Below are positions 45,573-56,840 of a stretch of 64,000 nt of DNA, piece after piece (within the stretch, counting starts at the first letter, position 1; every line of letters starts with the position of its first letter). A model generated the notes under the pieces. The model worked only from the letters and a program-made list of their open reading frames with translations. It had not been told where the DNA came from and made no database searches. Location: positions 6,964,456 through 7,028,455 of the forward strand of contig NC_051452.1 in the NCBI RefSeq assembly GCF_001649575.2, written 5' to 3'. This DNA is from Kryptolebias marmoratus. Its lineage: Eukaryota; Chordata; Actinopteri; Cyprinodontiformes; Rivulidae. Made by a program: the position numbers and the translations under genes.

Positions 45573-47493
45573 GTCAGTACGAGAACAAGTTCGGGCTGTT
45601 CGCAAGAGGCGCGACCAGCGGCAGCAACTCAGACTATGCTATCGTGCTACACTGAAGATGAAATTCCCGCGTTGCTTGTAAAATAGCCAACGATTGATGA
45701 TTTTTTTAACACAATCCTACAAATTAAGAGAAAAACCCACCCATGCTGACTTATGCTGCATGCAACTCCAAGCCTGAGTTTAGCCTCAAAGTTCAGCATC
45801 CAAAGGAAGCCACAATTATAGCAACGTATTTCTTATTTAAGTAGAATCTGTCATCTCTAATTGCCTCTTTCCCCGAGTATGAGTGTCTTTATGAGCAAAT
45901 GTCATCATGTTGTTTTTAAGCAGTTTTATCATTCAGATTGACAGGGCGGTTATTAAAAGTTAGTGTTTTCCCATGGTTTTCTGTTGGAGGTTTGAGGCAG
46001 AAACTCGTCAATAATTTTAAGGAATTAGTGCCTCATTTAAAGTCGGTTTGTATGCCAATAAAAGTGGATCAAATCATCACCAAACTCCAGTCAATCAAAT
46101 TCTTATTAACTCTATGTAATGTTGCCGTTAAAATGAAGGGAAATTCCGTTTGTAAGATTATTGCTGTTCCCATGCCTTTAAATATCACCTTTTATTGAAC
46201 AAATCAAGGGGTTTTCCTGGAGATGATCCACTTCATAAGACATTTTTATTTTTCGGACATACGTTTTAGGCTCGAAGCCTAAAGACACAACGGAGGTTTA
46301 CATTTACAGCAGTGCTTTATGGTAGCACTGCTGTAAATGTAAGTGAACCACCAGATTCCCTGGAAAACTATGTCAAAGCCAGTGAAGCTTTGAGGCGGAA
46401 TGAAGGACACTTGAAGATTAAGTTGTTGATTCTGTGGTTTTCTAATGCGCTATGATGTAATTCTCCAAACTGCCTGAGATAATAACGGCTGGATTCAGAG
46501 TTGTTCTAGCTAACCTAATACTCCGTCCTGTACTTTCCCCGAGACCACAACTGGTTCCGATCCTCTGGGCATGATAGTTTTACCCAAACTGAAATGTTTC
46601 AACCTCAGGTTTTGGAGGAATGTCGTGCATGTTGGTGTACGCATCCATGGTTTCTATTCGCTAAAGGGGGTTTTAGCGATGCTCAGACTTTTTTGTCGTT
46701 AAAGCTATCGGTTTCACATTTGTGGTTTTCTGTGAAATGTTATGAAAGCTGTTGAAAGAAACGGCAGACATTTTGGTTATTCCCCGCTCAGAATGAATTG
46801 TCATCACTCGAGCCTTTCACTTTAACCTTCGGAGCTTTCATCTGTGTCACTTCAGGGGGCTTTACACTTCGCTTTGCACTAAATTTATTGAATGCAGAGG
46901 TATTTTACATACCCTTTAATACCTCAAATGGTAAAAGCAATGATCAGCTAAATCCTGTAACCTGAGATAAACCTAGGAGGAATTATTTTGAAGTGCTGTT
47001 TAATGTTGCCAACCACTGAGTCAGCTGGAGGCTGAAAGATATCAGCCTAATTTCTCCTGTAAATGTCACAAAGAGAGCAGTTACTGCTCCGTTTATGGCT
47101 TCCTCTACGATATCATATCATATCCAGACAGAGACACACGCATATACAGAAATGCACTCTCAGCAATTGGTTCTGCAGCGGAAACACAGCTGAACGGCGG
47201 CCCGTGACCTATTTGGGACAATCATCCCACTCAAACTAGAGACGGGTGTTTGAGTTGGAGCGCGAGGCGTTGTGACGACGGTCTGAGCTTCGTCACCGAG
47301 CACGACGGGAAGGACAGGCTGCCATGAAAAACAGGCCTCTGTCCAGGTTTGAGCTAATTACTGCGTGAGAAAAGATTTATCCAACTGAGAACCAAAAAGG
47401 TCAAAACAGAATCTAATGACTCAGAGTAATCCATCAAACTGCGTACTAAAAAGTATGACAGAAATATATGGAAATACTCAAATATTACATGCT
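45573..47493. other. filip1l intron 3, proximal part
   Basis: Apart from the hairpin at 46.3 kb, no feature is recognised. The ATG-started frames here are short. Confidence 0.6.
46295..46349. ncRNA. Perfect 18-bp stem hairpin, possible small-RNA precursor
   Basis: Arm tacatttacagcagtgct (46299-46316), 7-base loop, and arm agcactgctgtaaatgta (46324-46341). A further ggtt/aacc pairing closes the base after a 4-base bulge. The total of about 55 bases is within the range of a pre-miRNA. It lies in the filip1l intron downstream of exon 3. It could also be a tiny inverted-repeat transposon remnant. No known miRNA is recognised. Confidence 0.3.
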
Positions 47494-47501
47494 CTTTAAG
47501 T

Positions 47502-48271
47502 CAGTGACGTGCGGTGAGGTTCATGGTTGGTGAGGCACTGAGAGTCAGATTTACAGATATATAAATCCAGAAGAGTAGCTTATTCAATTGGCTGCTGGTT
47601 ATTTCATATCTCATCAGCGCACACATAGTAGTATTAAGGATAAGATAAGAAAAAATGTTACAATTACCGTTTTGGCAGTCCGATGGAGCAAAACAAAACT
47701 TAACGGCTGGCAGCAGTGCACGTGACTGTCACTGGCCTCTGCGTAAAAGGACAGCAGCAACAAGCTCCCGTTGGCTCACGTGCGCCCCCTTCAGTGCGGC
47801 AGAGTACTGCCTGCCTCTCCCTTCGCCTTTTCACCGCGGTTTTATGTCCCCTCAGCAAAACTAAATATGTCACTAACAAACATTAAACGTAAATGGTTAA
47901 AGACATTAGCCAGACTGTGGAAAATCAGGCTATATAAACCATTATATTGGCGACATGCAGCGGTATGGCAACAGGCAGGGGCCAATTTCATGTATCAACC
48001 CAGTTTGTGATGGATTGCGCAATCAGAGGTGAAGCTCGGCTTATTGCTGCCGCACCTCGCGTTTCACCCTTGTAATTAAACAGGAAATATGCAATTTCAG
48101 CGATTTTGACTATAAAAATGCGATTTGGACCATAAAAATGTTCGAAAATTACTCATACATAAAGATCAGTGGGCAAATATTAATAATCATTTTATGTTAT
48201 GATTTTTTTTTTCTTGTCATGATGACAGGGGAGGCTCTGCCTCACCTGCCTCCCCTGACCGCACGTCCCTG
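47502..48271. mobile_element. 770-bp non-autonomous hAT-type transposon with exact 8-bp target duplication
   Basis: The left terminus starts CAGTGACGTGCGGT and the right terminus, on the other strand, CAGGGACGTGCGGT. The flanks are the exact duplication ctttaagt at 47494-47501 and 48272-48279. Inside is a GC-richer part near 47.65-47.85 kb without a transposase-like frame. The exact duplication suggests a fairly recent insertion. It lies in the filip1l intron. Confidence 0.9.
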
Positions 48272-49834
48272 CTTTAAGTACTGAAAACATTGATAAGTGT
48301 ATTGTTTCACTCACGAGTCTATCAGCAGTGTATGCACATTAAAAGCTAGCAAAAGCGTCTTCATCTGTTATCGTTTGAGTGGTTTTAACTGTTGCTTCTG
48401 TTCGAGCGACAGAACTAATAGACGTGATGTTCAACATAATCAAATTGGACCGAAGATGAAGTAAATGTATTAGTCTGTAAAATCAAACTAACTCTTAACA
48501 TCCCGTCCTGATTACTAAAAAGTCCAAACAAGAACCTGAGAAACGTATTTCTGTTAAATAATGGCCTGAAAAGGTAGAGGTGGACCTGTCATCAGCATGC
48601 CTGAAGCAGGAAGGGAGCGGGAATCCCTGAAGAGGTTGAATAAACGTTTATTCCTTCACCTCGGCACAAAAGATCGTTCAGCAGCTTCTGTTTAACTCTG
48701 CACTCCTTCCAAAACACCGTTACAGAACGCTTGAAAACTCTGGAGGGGGTTCGAGTTCAAAAAGGAAAAAGCCACTTATCACTTGTTAAGAGGAGCTAAA
48801 ACAGCCATAGATGAACTGCATGTAAACGTTAATTAACTGCAGTAAGATACATTTTAGCTCCATGTAATCGTTTCCTTTCACTGCTGCTGTTCATTCACAA
48901 ACTCCTCATTTCCTGCTGCTGGTTTTTATTTTGATTCTCCTCATAGCAGGAAGCCTGAATGACCTCCTCCTAGGAATCCCTAAAAAGCTTGTAAATCCGT
49001 GCCGGGGGTAGGGGATGGACCTCCTCTGATTAACTGTCGATCGAGCGATGACCTCATCGTGTGCAGGAGTACTGCAGGAGCAGCAGGGGTGTGAGAGCCA
49101 GAGCAGCGCCCTAACCATCAGCAGATGTTGGTTTAAACATGACTTCAGCTCGCAGATTGTACTCACGCTGCACATAGCCGGGCCTGGACAGGCCTGCCGC
49201 TCACCTTTGTTCTTCTGAACAGGGGTCAAAGGGCAGATTTTACGACCACGTGCAGCCTCTAGTTTCATGAGTAGAGTCAAAGGATTTGAACTGAAGGACG
49301 CTCCCTTTGCATGATGTTTCCAGATGAACAAGTAGAAAAGCAGAAACTTCTGTCATGTAATGTCAGTGAAATACACACGGCACCTTTATGGTGACCAAGA
49401 CATTCGTAATGTATCGTCTGCAGACCTACTACTGTTTAAATTTTTAATTGTTTGGGTTTGTTGCCAGAATTTAATTAGGCAATTTAATAAAAAAACAAAA
49501 TTCCCAATATGACTGCTAGGTTTATTAGTGATACTTTGGAGCCATGCAGATGGGAATGGTTTTGTAAATATGCAAACCTTTGGGGTTTTTTTTGTTGTCG
49601 ATTTAGTCCTGTATCCACATGGAAATGGTGCTTTTAGGAGTCCCAACACTGTAATTTTTGTCACCAAGTTTCACGCCACCTTTTCAAACCAATGATGTCA
49701 TCGCCTCACCTCTCATCTCACCTACGACCCGAGGCTTCCTGTTTATAATTCTGCACGTTTTTCAGCATCTAACTGCACGCTTTCTGCAACTTCAACCACT
49801 CATGTATCAAAACGTTCGGAGAGACTATGACTTT

Positions 49835-50125
49835 AGGATTTTCTAACTTATATACTTTTTAAAATATTTAACTTCATTCAACTTTTTTGGTTCCCATTTC
49901 CTCTTTAAAGGTTTTGTTTAGCTAATTTTAGGTTTCAGGTACTGTTATGATGGGGTAAGTTTAGCTACTTTTTTTGTTGATTTTAGCTTGTATTTTGTAA
50001 AGTTTAGTTTTTAATTAATTTGAGCTTTTAGCTGCTGTTGTGCTGGTTTTAGATTTTAAATACTGTTTTGCTGGCTTTAACTTTAAAATATGGTTTTGCT
50101 AATTTTAACATTTAGCTGAAGGGTT
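49835..50125. repeat. REP-C repeat, inverted
   Basis: Reverse-complement orientation: tttagctaattttaggtttc, gttgattttagcttgtattt, gagcttttagctgctgttgt, gttttgctaattttaacatt. The flank ttatatactttttaaaatat matches the right flank of the 62-kb copy in inverse. Confidence 0.58.
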
Positions 50126-52269
50126 AAGGAACATTTATCACTATGATTAGCAAATTACAGCTTTCCTTTCCATCATTTACCTCCAAATATGCCAGGAAAT
50201 TATTGATAGGCACAAACTATACATCACTTAGATTACTGTAGTAACATAAAGGTGTAGGTTAGCAAAATTAAGCACGTTAGGCTATTAACTGCTCAATCGT
50301 AGACTTAAAAAAAACACATCATTATACAATTCTGCACTAATAAAGTCAGTTATTTGTCATATAGTATGTAGTATTTAATTGACCCATTTGACATAAGTAC
50401 ATTTTTAGTGTTTGAAAATTCCACTTTGACTGCTTGAATGACGTTTATGTGCCGAACTGATGGGTAACCAGGAATGCAAAGAAGGAATTTGGTATGCGCT
50501 TCACAGCCTCTTATCACAAATGAGCAGAATAAACACTTGTCATAGCGCTGACTCAGCAGGTCTCAGAGTAAATCTGTGGGGAATTATAATTAAGAAATGA
50601 ATTTCACACACACTTGAACATCACTTAGTGCTGCTAAAAAAAAAAAGAGGCTTTTGATGCACGACAGACTCCAAGGAGTTACTGTTTCCTGAAATATGAA
50701 GACAAAAATTTAATTTAAATTAATTAATTTAATCTACCAAATCCTCCAAGCTCAAACCGACAATCATATCTGAAATCAATTTTTTTCAAGAAGCTCTGAT
50801 TTGTTTTGCTTTCCTAACCTTTCCTAAAATACCAGTTTATTCAGTACTGTGGGTGAAGTAGAATAAAGAAGATTTCTTTCAAAATGTCAACTACTTTTCT
50901 GCAATTTTTAATTAATAAAACATACTGTCTGTTGGTGCATAGTTTAATTTTTTTAAATAAAAGCTGAGAAGGAAAAACTCTGTCTGCTATGGTTAGATAA
51001 GTGCCATAAAATCATTTATGGAAAACACTGTTTATTAAATAATCAACTATTTTACTCATTTATGCCTTAAAATTGTTGAAATAAGACAAAAATAACTCAC
51101 AATTAATGCAAACTGCATCTACTTTTTTTTAAAGGAAATATAGAGAACAACTCATTATTCCTACCTAAGTTTAATTGCCTATAAAAGCACAGTAGCTGCA
51201 GATGGTGCAGCACACAAACCTTCCTCCACGTCTTAGTTTACAGGGAACGCAGCGTATGCTCATGCCATCTGGTTGACTTAATTTGAAGCCGTGGTTACGT
51301 CATTCACGAGGTTCGGATTGAGAAAATTCCTCTGTGATGCCCTCATCATCATCGTGCCTATTATCCAGACCTGCCCTGCAATTTAAAACAGAGTTTGGAT
51401 TCTTTCTTTTTTTTTTTACGATCTGGGATTTCTGGGTATCGAACGCTGTTCGTGTCTCTGCAAGCTCACCCTCAGAGGAGGTTGTGAACTTAGGTTGGAC
51501 TTTGTTTTTGTACCAATGACATCATGTTTTAAGAAGTTGTCGAGCAGCTATAATACTGTATACAGACACATATTTCCTTGTGCACCCATCAGAAGGATCG
51601 GTCTTCACCTGGGATTGTAAAGATTTTATCAGAACTTCCAAACTGATGGTGAGCGACAGAAATCTGCCTCGTTTTGACGTTTGATGGCTCAGTTCTTAAC
51701 AAAGACTCCTAAATCTTTCTGGACTTCGAGAAACAGCACATCTGTATTTCTCCCCAAGCCTTACAAAAATCTCTCATCGTTGTAAATCTTGAACATTCCT
51801 GTTCAAAGCAAGCTTTTGATTTGATTGATGACGGTTTAAGATCAGAGACTTTAATACTGTATATCTGTTTAAAAACCTGAGCCTTGTAGTAACAGAAGTC
51901 TAAAACATCTTTGTAATGATTTTCTTTACAGCTTCATGTCAAACTTTTCCTTTTATGGGAAGGAAAGTCATTCCTTCGTGTGATGTCATAGTCAGATATT
52001 TGCAGAAGTACGCTTTGTGGAGGTCAGCATTCACACAAATATGACACATTCAGCGACACCCTAAACACACATGGCATGAAGTAACTACAGAAACAGAGTT
52101 AAAAACACACACTGCTGTCTCTAAATGTGACAGTGCCTCTTTTACTACTGAGCAAATACAGATTCAGAATAAGGACTGGTGAAGTTAAACGTCAGAAATC
52201 TGTACAATAGAAATGGCCAAAATGGCTAAATATAACTGCACCAGCAGATTAATGAAAGCTTAAGTTGGT

Positions 52270-52965
52270 CATTAGAGTCTCAATATTGAGTCTCATTACA
52301 GAGCGTCATTACTGAGCATCACAACTAAACGTCATTACAGAGCGTCACAACCGAGCGTGATTACGGGTCATGATTACAGAGCGTCATTACAAAGAGTCAT
52401 TACAGAGTGTCATTCCTCAGCGTCACAAATGAGCGTCGTTACTGAGCGTCACAACCGAGCGTGATTATGGGGCGTCATTACAGAGCGTCATTCCTGAGCG
52501 TCACAAATGAGCATCATTAAAAAGTGTCACAACTAAACGTCATTACAGAGCATCATTACCATAGCGTCACAACCGAGCGTGATTACGGGGCGTCATTATA
52601 AAGAGTCATTGCAGAGTATCATTCCTCAGCGTCACAAATGAGCGTCACAACTAAACGTCATTACAGAGCATAATGACAAAGTGTTATTATAGAGCATCAT
52701 TACCAAGTCTCATGACAGAGCATCATTACAGAAAATAATTACAGAGTGTCATTACTAAACATTGAGTGTTGTTTTAGAGTGTCACTATTACTCATTATTG
52801 AGCATTGTTACCAAGCGTCATTACAAAGTCTCATTATTAAGCATCATTAATAAGGATTATTGTAGAGCATCGTAATTGAGCTTTTTTTTTTTTTACAGAG
52901 CCTCATTACAGAGCGTCATTATTGAGCATTATAACTGGGTGTTGCTACCCAGCATTGCTACAGAG
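52270..52965. repeat. Degenerate 13-bp minisatellite array with CGTCA units
   Basis: About 50 imperfect copies of a 13-base unit close to agagcgtcattac. A larger period is visible: cgtcacaaccgagcgtgatt recurs three times at spacings of roughly 103 and 119 bases, close to 8 and 9 units. About 17 units keep CGTCA, the CRE half-site on the opposite strand. Units degrade toward the right. The Rex3 copy at 53 kb inserted at its right edge. Non-coding, because 13 is not a multiple of three. Confidence 0.85.
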
Positions 52966-52982
52966 CATCTTGACAGAATGTC

Positions 52983-53765
52983 CATCCATCCATCCATCCA
53001 TCCATCCATCCATCCATCCTCTTCCTCTTATCCGGGGTCGGGTCGCGGGGGCAGCAGCCTAAGCAGGGAGACCCAGACTTCCCTCTCCCCAGCCACTTGG
53101 GCCAGCTCCTCCGGGGGAATCCCNNNNNNNNNNNNNNNNNNNNNNNNNNNNNNNNNNNNNNNNNNNNNNNNNNNNNNNNNNNNNNNNNNNNNNNNNNNNN
53201 NNNNNNNNNNNNNNNNNNNNNNNNNNNNNNNNNNNNNNNNNNNNNNNNNNNNNNNNNNNNNNNNNNNNNNNNNNNNNNNNNNNNNNNNNNNNNNNNNNNN
53301 NNNNNNNNNNNNNNNNNNNNNNNNNNNNNNNNNNNNNNNNNNNNNNNNNNNNNNNNNNNNNNNNNNNNNNNNNNNNNNNNNNNNNNNNNNNNNNNNNNNN
53401 NNNNNNNNNNNNNNNNNNNNNNNNNNNNNNNNNNNNNNNNNNNNNNNNNNNNNNNNNNNNNNNNNNNNNNNNNNNNNNNNNNNNNNNNNNNNNNNNNNNN
53501 NNNNNNNNNNNNNNNNNNNNNNNNNNNNNNNNNGGTACAGCGCCCGCTTCACTGCAGACGCTGCACCAATCCGCCTGTCGATCTCCCGCTCCATTTTTCC
53601 CTCATTCGTGAACAAGACCCCGAGATACTTAAACTCCTCCACTTGGGGCAGGACATCTTCCCCGACCCGGAGAAGGCACTCTACCCTTTTCCGGCTCAAG
53701 ACCATGGCCTCGGATTTGGAGGCACTGATCCTCATCCATGACATGACAGACATGACAAAATGACA
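52983..53765 (-). mobile_element. 5'-truncated Rex3 (RTE) LINE with 12-bp target duplication and assembly gap
   Basis: On the minus strand, the right part encodes SWMRISASKSEAMVLSRKR, then RVGEDVLPQVEEFKYLGVLF and EREIDRRIGAASAV. After the gap it encodes GIPPEELAQVAGEREVW and LLRLLPPRPDPG, and it ends in a GATG tandem tail (seen as CATC repeats at 52983-53018), the typical Rex3 3' tail. The flanks are an identical 12-base duplication tgacagaatgtc at 52971-52982 and 53766-53777. At the 5' junction there is a short filler of tgacatgaca-like repeats. The element is truncated upstream of the last quarter of the reverse transcriptase protein. The 410 N at 53124-53533 hide its middle. Confidence 0.88.
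53124..53533. other. Assembly gap (410 N)
   Basis: A run of N inside the Rex3 copy. Long frames on both strands across it are artefacts. Confidence 0.99.
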
Positions 53766-53777
53766 TGACAGAATGTC

Positions 53778-56150
53778 ATTTTGCATTTTGGAAACATTAC
53801 ATTTTGATACCATGTGATGTGTTACAGTATACTTGGATTATTTAAACTGATTAGACTTACTTATAAAATTTTACAAACATACAAAATAAGATTTTGGCTG
53901 CTGGACGTCACAAAAGACAACTTGATTCCTCCATATAAAACCATTAAATCCCAATCAGAGGACTGTGGCGCAGATGACAACAAACAGAAACGGGTTAAAT
54001 CTGGTTATGATCGTCTGGATTTACCCCTGCTCAACACAGTCTTTGCTCCCACATCGAAGGAAAATCTGAGACGGTACTGACCTAATTCAGGCTGTCCAGC
54101 GAACACTCCCTTTCTCTACTTCGGCCAGATAACAGCCAGATTTCTCCACAGCCTCCTCGACCTCAGACACAGTTGTCTGAATCAACTCAAATCCATCTTC
54201 CTTTCATTCACTAAACCTTATTGCTCCAGAATAAAAACTTAAAATCCAACTGTGGCACGCTGACATTACAGTTCAAATGTTAGGTTTTGTTAAGATGATA
54301 ATCTTAGAAAGAATGCCAGATTAGAAAACAAAAAGTATTTTGGTTTGCTTTCTGATTTGTGTCCTAGTCAGAAACAAAACAAGTTGATCTGTGAAGACAA
54401 AGTTAAATATTGATGCACAATTGCGCAGGGAGCTGTGCGTCCATCTAAAAATGTGTTTGCTCTTTAAACCTGGCATCCAGGATTGTCAAAGCGTTACTTT
54501 ACTACATGTGTACACTGGGTGGTAATTACACCCAGTGATTCATCATCGCATTGCGTAATGCAATGACATCTCTGCGACAGAACGCAGAGATAAGACCTCA
54601 GCGACCACAAGGCCTCGAGACTTGCTGCTTGATCTTTTATTATAATAAAGAGAATATCTATGTTAACTTCAAGATTTCAAGTCTGCTTTTAGATTTAATG
54701 TAAAATTTAAAGTCTGAAGCACAGAAAAACTATCGACAAACCATTTGAAATTACAAGTTTGCTTTTCTAATAAGCTACTTCTGCACAAACCACCAGTGGA
54801 TCTGAACTGTTTCTCCATTTAAATACAAAAATGTTTTTTTTTTTTAAATTAGCTTGTAAAAAAAAAGTAAGAAGAAAGATTAAGATACAAAAACATCCGC
54901 TAACCAAACAGGCAACAATCTTTAAAAAAGCAGCATGAAGACAAACATCAAGAGCAAAGTTTCAACTACAGCGTTTTATGAAAAAAATAAAAATGAAAAA
55001 ATAAAGTCTGAGACAAAATGCAGACCTACTACCTGACTTCATGAGAAATAAGAGGGAGTCAGAATTTACATCCGTAAGGAAATTTTCTGCATGTACCTCA
55101 ACATGAAGGTGAAAATACAGAATAATTAATATTCTGTATAATAATAATTGTCCACAAAGCAAAGAATTAGACTAAAGTCAGTGAGTAAAACAGGTAGTAC
55201 TGTGTAGACTTTTAGATAAAAAAAAATCAGAAGCAAATTAAACACTAACCCCAAAGAAGTAGTTGTTAATCAGTGGAAACTTAAATAAATTAAAACTCTT
55301 TGCAGTGATATAGGCTTGCATCTCAATAATAAGTAAAATAAGGCTGTTGGAAAACATTTATTCACTAAAAACTACAGCCCTTTAGAAAGTCTGGCCTTGT
55401 TCGTCACAAAAGCAAAATAAAACAAGAAATGCCCACTTTTTTTTCTTGAAGCATCGTTTTTCTTAGAGATACTGTTTTATCTTTTCTATCTTGTGAAAAG
55501 AAAAAGAAAAACATTCAACATCTTATGCTAAAATAGAGGTGTCTTCTTTATTTAAAGGCTCAGTTTAACGACTTTTATATGAGAAGGTTTTAGGTTTCTT
55601 TTAAAAAGGGTCAGACCCGACAGTGAATACCTCAGGGTTTTATATATGAGGCTGAACTAAGTGGACTAAGTCGTATTTCAATCAAAGACGGACAAAACAA
55701 GGATGGTTAACACAAAAGCAAAGTTCAGATGACTGAAATGAAGAGCTAAAGTTACTGGAGCATTTCGACAGCTTGTTTGTAACTTCTAACATATGTTTTT
55801 GGGTAAAAAAGAGCAGAAACAAGTAAACGGTCAAACTAAACAGAGCGTGATAAATGAATACGGGGATTGGGAATCTGCAGGACTGATGTATGAGCTAATC
55901 TTCTGTTTGTGAAGGGAAATGGCACCAAGGGTGGAGGGAGGAGGGGGTCATGGAGGGAAAAAATGCAGCTAATGTAGACTTAGCATGACATTTCTACGCT
56001 TGCCGTGAACCGTGCATGGCCTCTGCCAGAACTGGAGACAAATGATGTGGAGACTGCAGCAGAGAAAAGCCATGCAAAGTTGACATTGGTGGAAGATCCT
56101 TTTTTTCCCGGCAGAGCGGGGCTCTGATTTACTCTCCTCTCACATTTGTT
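53778..56150. other. filip1l intron, AT-rich
   Basis: No repeat family recognised except the triple hairpin at 54.5 kb. Long A/T runs, for example near 54835 and 54860. Confidence 0.5.
54513..54591. other. Three consecutive short perfect hairpins
   Basis: Hairpin 1: cactgggtg / cacccagtg (54513-54521, 54529-54537), loop 7. Hairpin 2: cattgc / gcaatg (54549-54554, 54560-54565), loop 5. Hairpin 3: atctctgcg / cgcagagat (54568-54576, 54583-54591), loop 6. They follow each other within 79 bases, in an intronic stretch without other features. Function unknown. Confidence 0.6.
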
Positions 56151-56293
56151 CTAGCCAGCGCCGTCTTGAGTTACAGCTTGGCAAAACGTGGCAAAGGAAA
56201 ACCGTTTCAGCCTCTTGGTCCCGTCGGGGTGGAAGGAAGCGACAGCGTGAAACTCGTACTTTATGTCCTGGCCGCTGGCAGCTGCTGCGGCTC
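56151..56293 (-). CDS. Candidate terminal coding exon antisense in the filip1l intron
   Basis: The acceptor is ccattgttcag, ending at 56294. It is followed by two bases and 46 codons, then a TAG at 56151-56153. The frame reads AAAAASGQDIKYEFHAVAS, then FHPDGTKRLKRFSFATFCQ, then AVTQDGAG. The block is GC-rich (CpG-containing) in AT-rich surroundings, and the residue composition looks like a folded protein rather than chance translation. It does not start with Met, so it would be a last exon. Product not recognised; no poly(A) signal or upstream exon was found with confidence. Confidence 0.3.
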
Positions 56294-56599
56294 CTGAACA
56301 ATGGGTCCGAGCCGGCGCTCCGGGGCCACGTCAGAGCAGAGATAGTGAGTGAAATATGGAGGGAGGAAGGAGCCTGCAAACAAACACGTCTCACTGTGGT
56401 GACGGGGCTATCTGGATGTGGTCACCATGAATCCTACAAATGAGGGAACTAAATCAGGTTGTGACAGCTCAGATTTTGTTGCTGCTGCAAGGGCCACTTA
56501 CTGGATGGTTATCAGGTAGTAAAATAAAACTGGACGCTGATATGTGAAACCCGATTATTAACTTTAATAATTTCTGTCAGGGAGTAGGGGTAAAAACAT

Positions 56600-56840
56600 C
56601 TATGACTGATTAACTTTAGGAGTAATTCCAGTTAAATATGGCAGCCACAGCTAATCCGCACCAGCAAACACAAAAATGGCTCCAACTCAGCCAGTGTTAC
56701 AGATATTGAGTTAAACTTTGGTAGTTCAGAGTACATATACTCAGAACACTAACAAATCACAAGAGTTCGAACAAAATAGTTACAAGGATTGACCAAAAAT
56801 GGCTACAACTCTTTTATTTCTCAACAAAAGATGAGCTTGG
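56600..56840 (-). repeat. REP-A repeat copy
   Basis: Minus orientation: tctatgactgattaacttta, atatggcagccacagctaat and cagccagtgttacagatatt. The right end is decayed. Confidence 0.65.

Noticed and set aside
48906..49331. 141-codon minus-strand open frame in the filip1l intron
   Set aside because: No domain or splice support; GC-richer composition alone is not enough.
52270..52965. CRISPR-like array
   Set aside because: Units are 13 bases, imperfect and without spacers, in vertebrate DNA. It is a minisatellite.
52876..53813. Long open frames on both strands through the second N gap
   Set aside because: Artefacts of N translation; the real content is a Rex3 copy on the minus strand and a CATC tandem.
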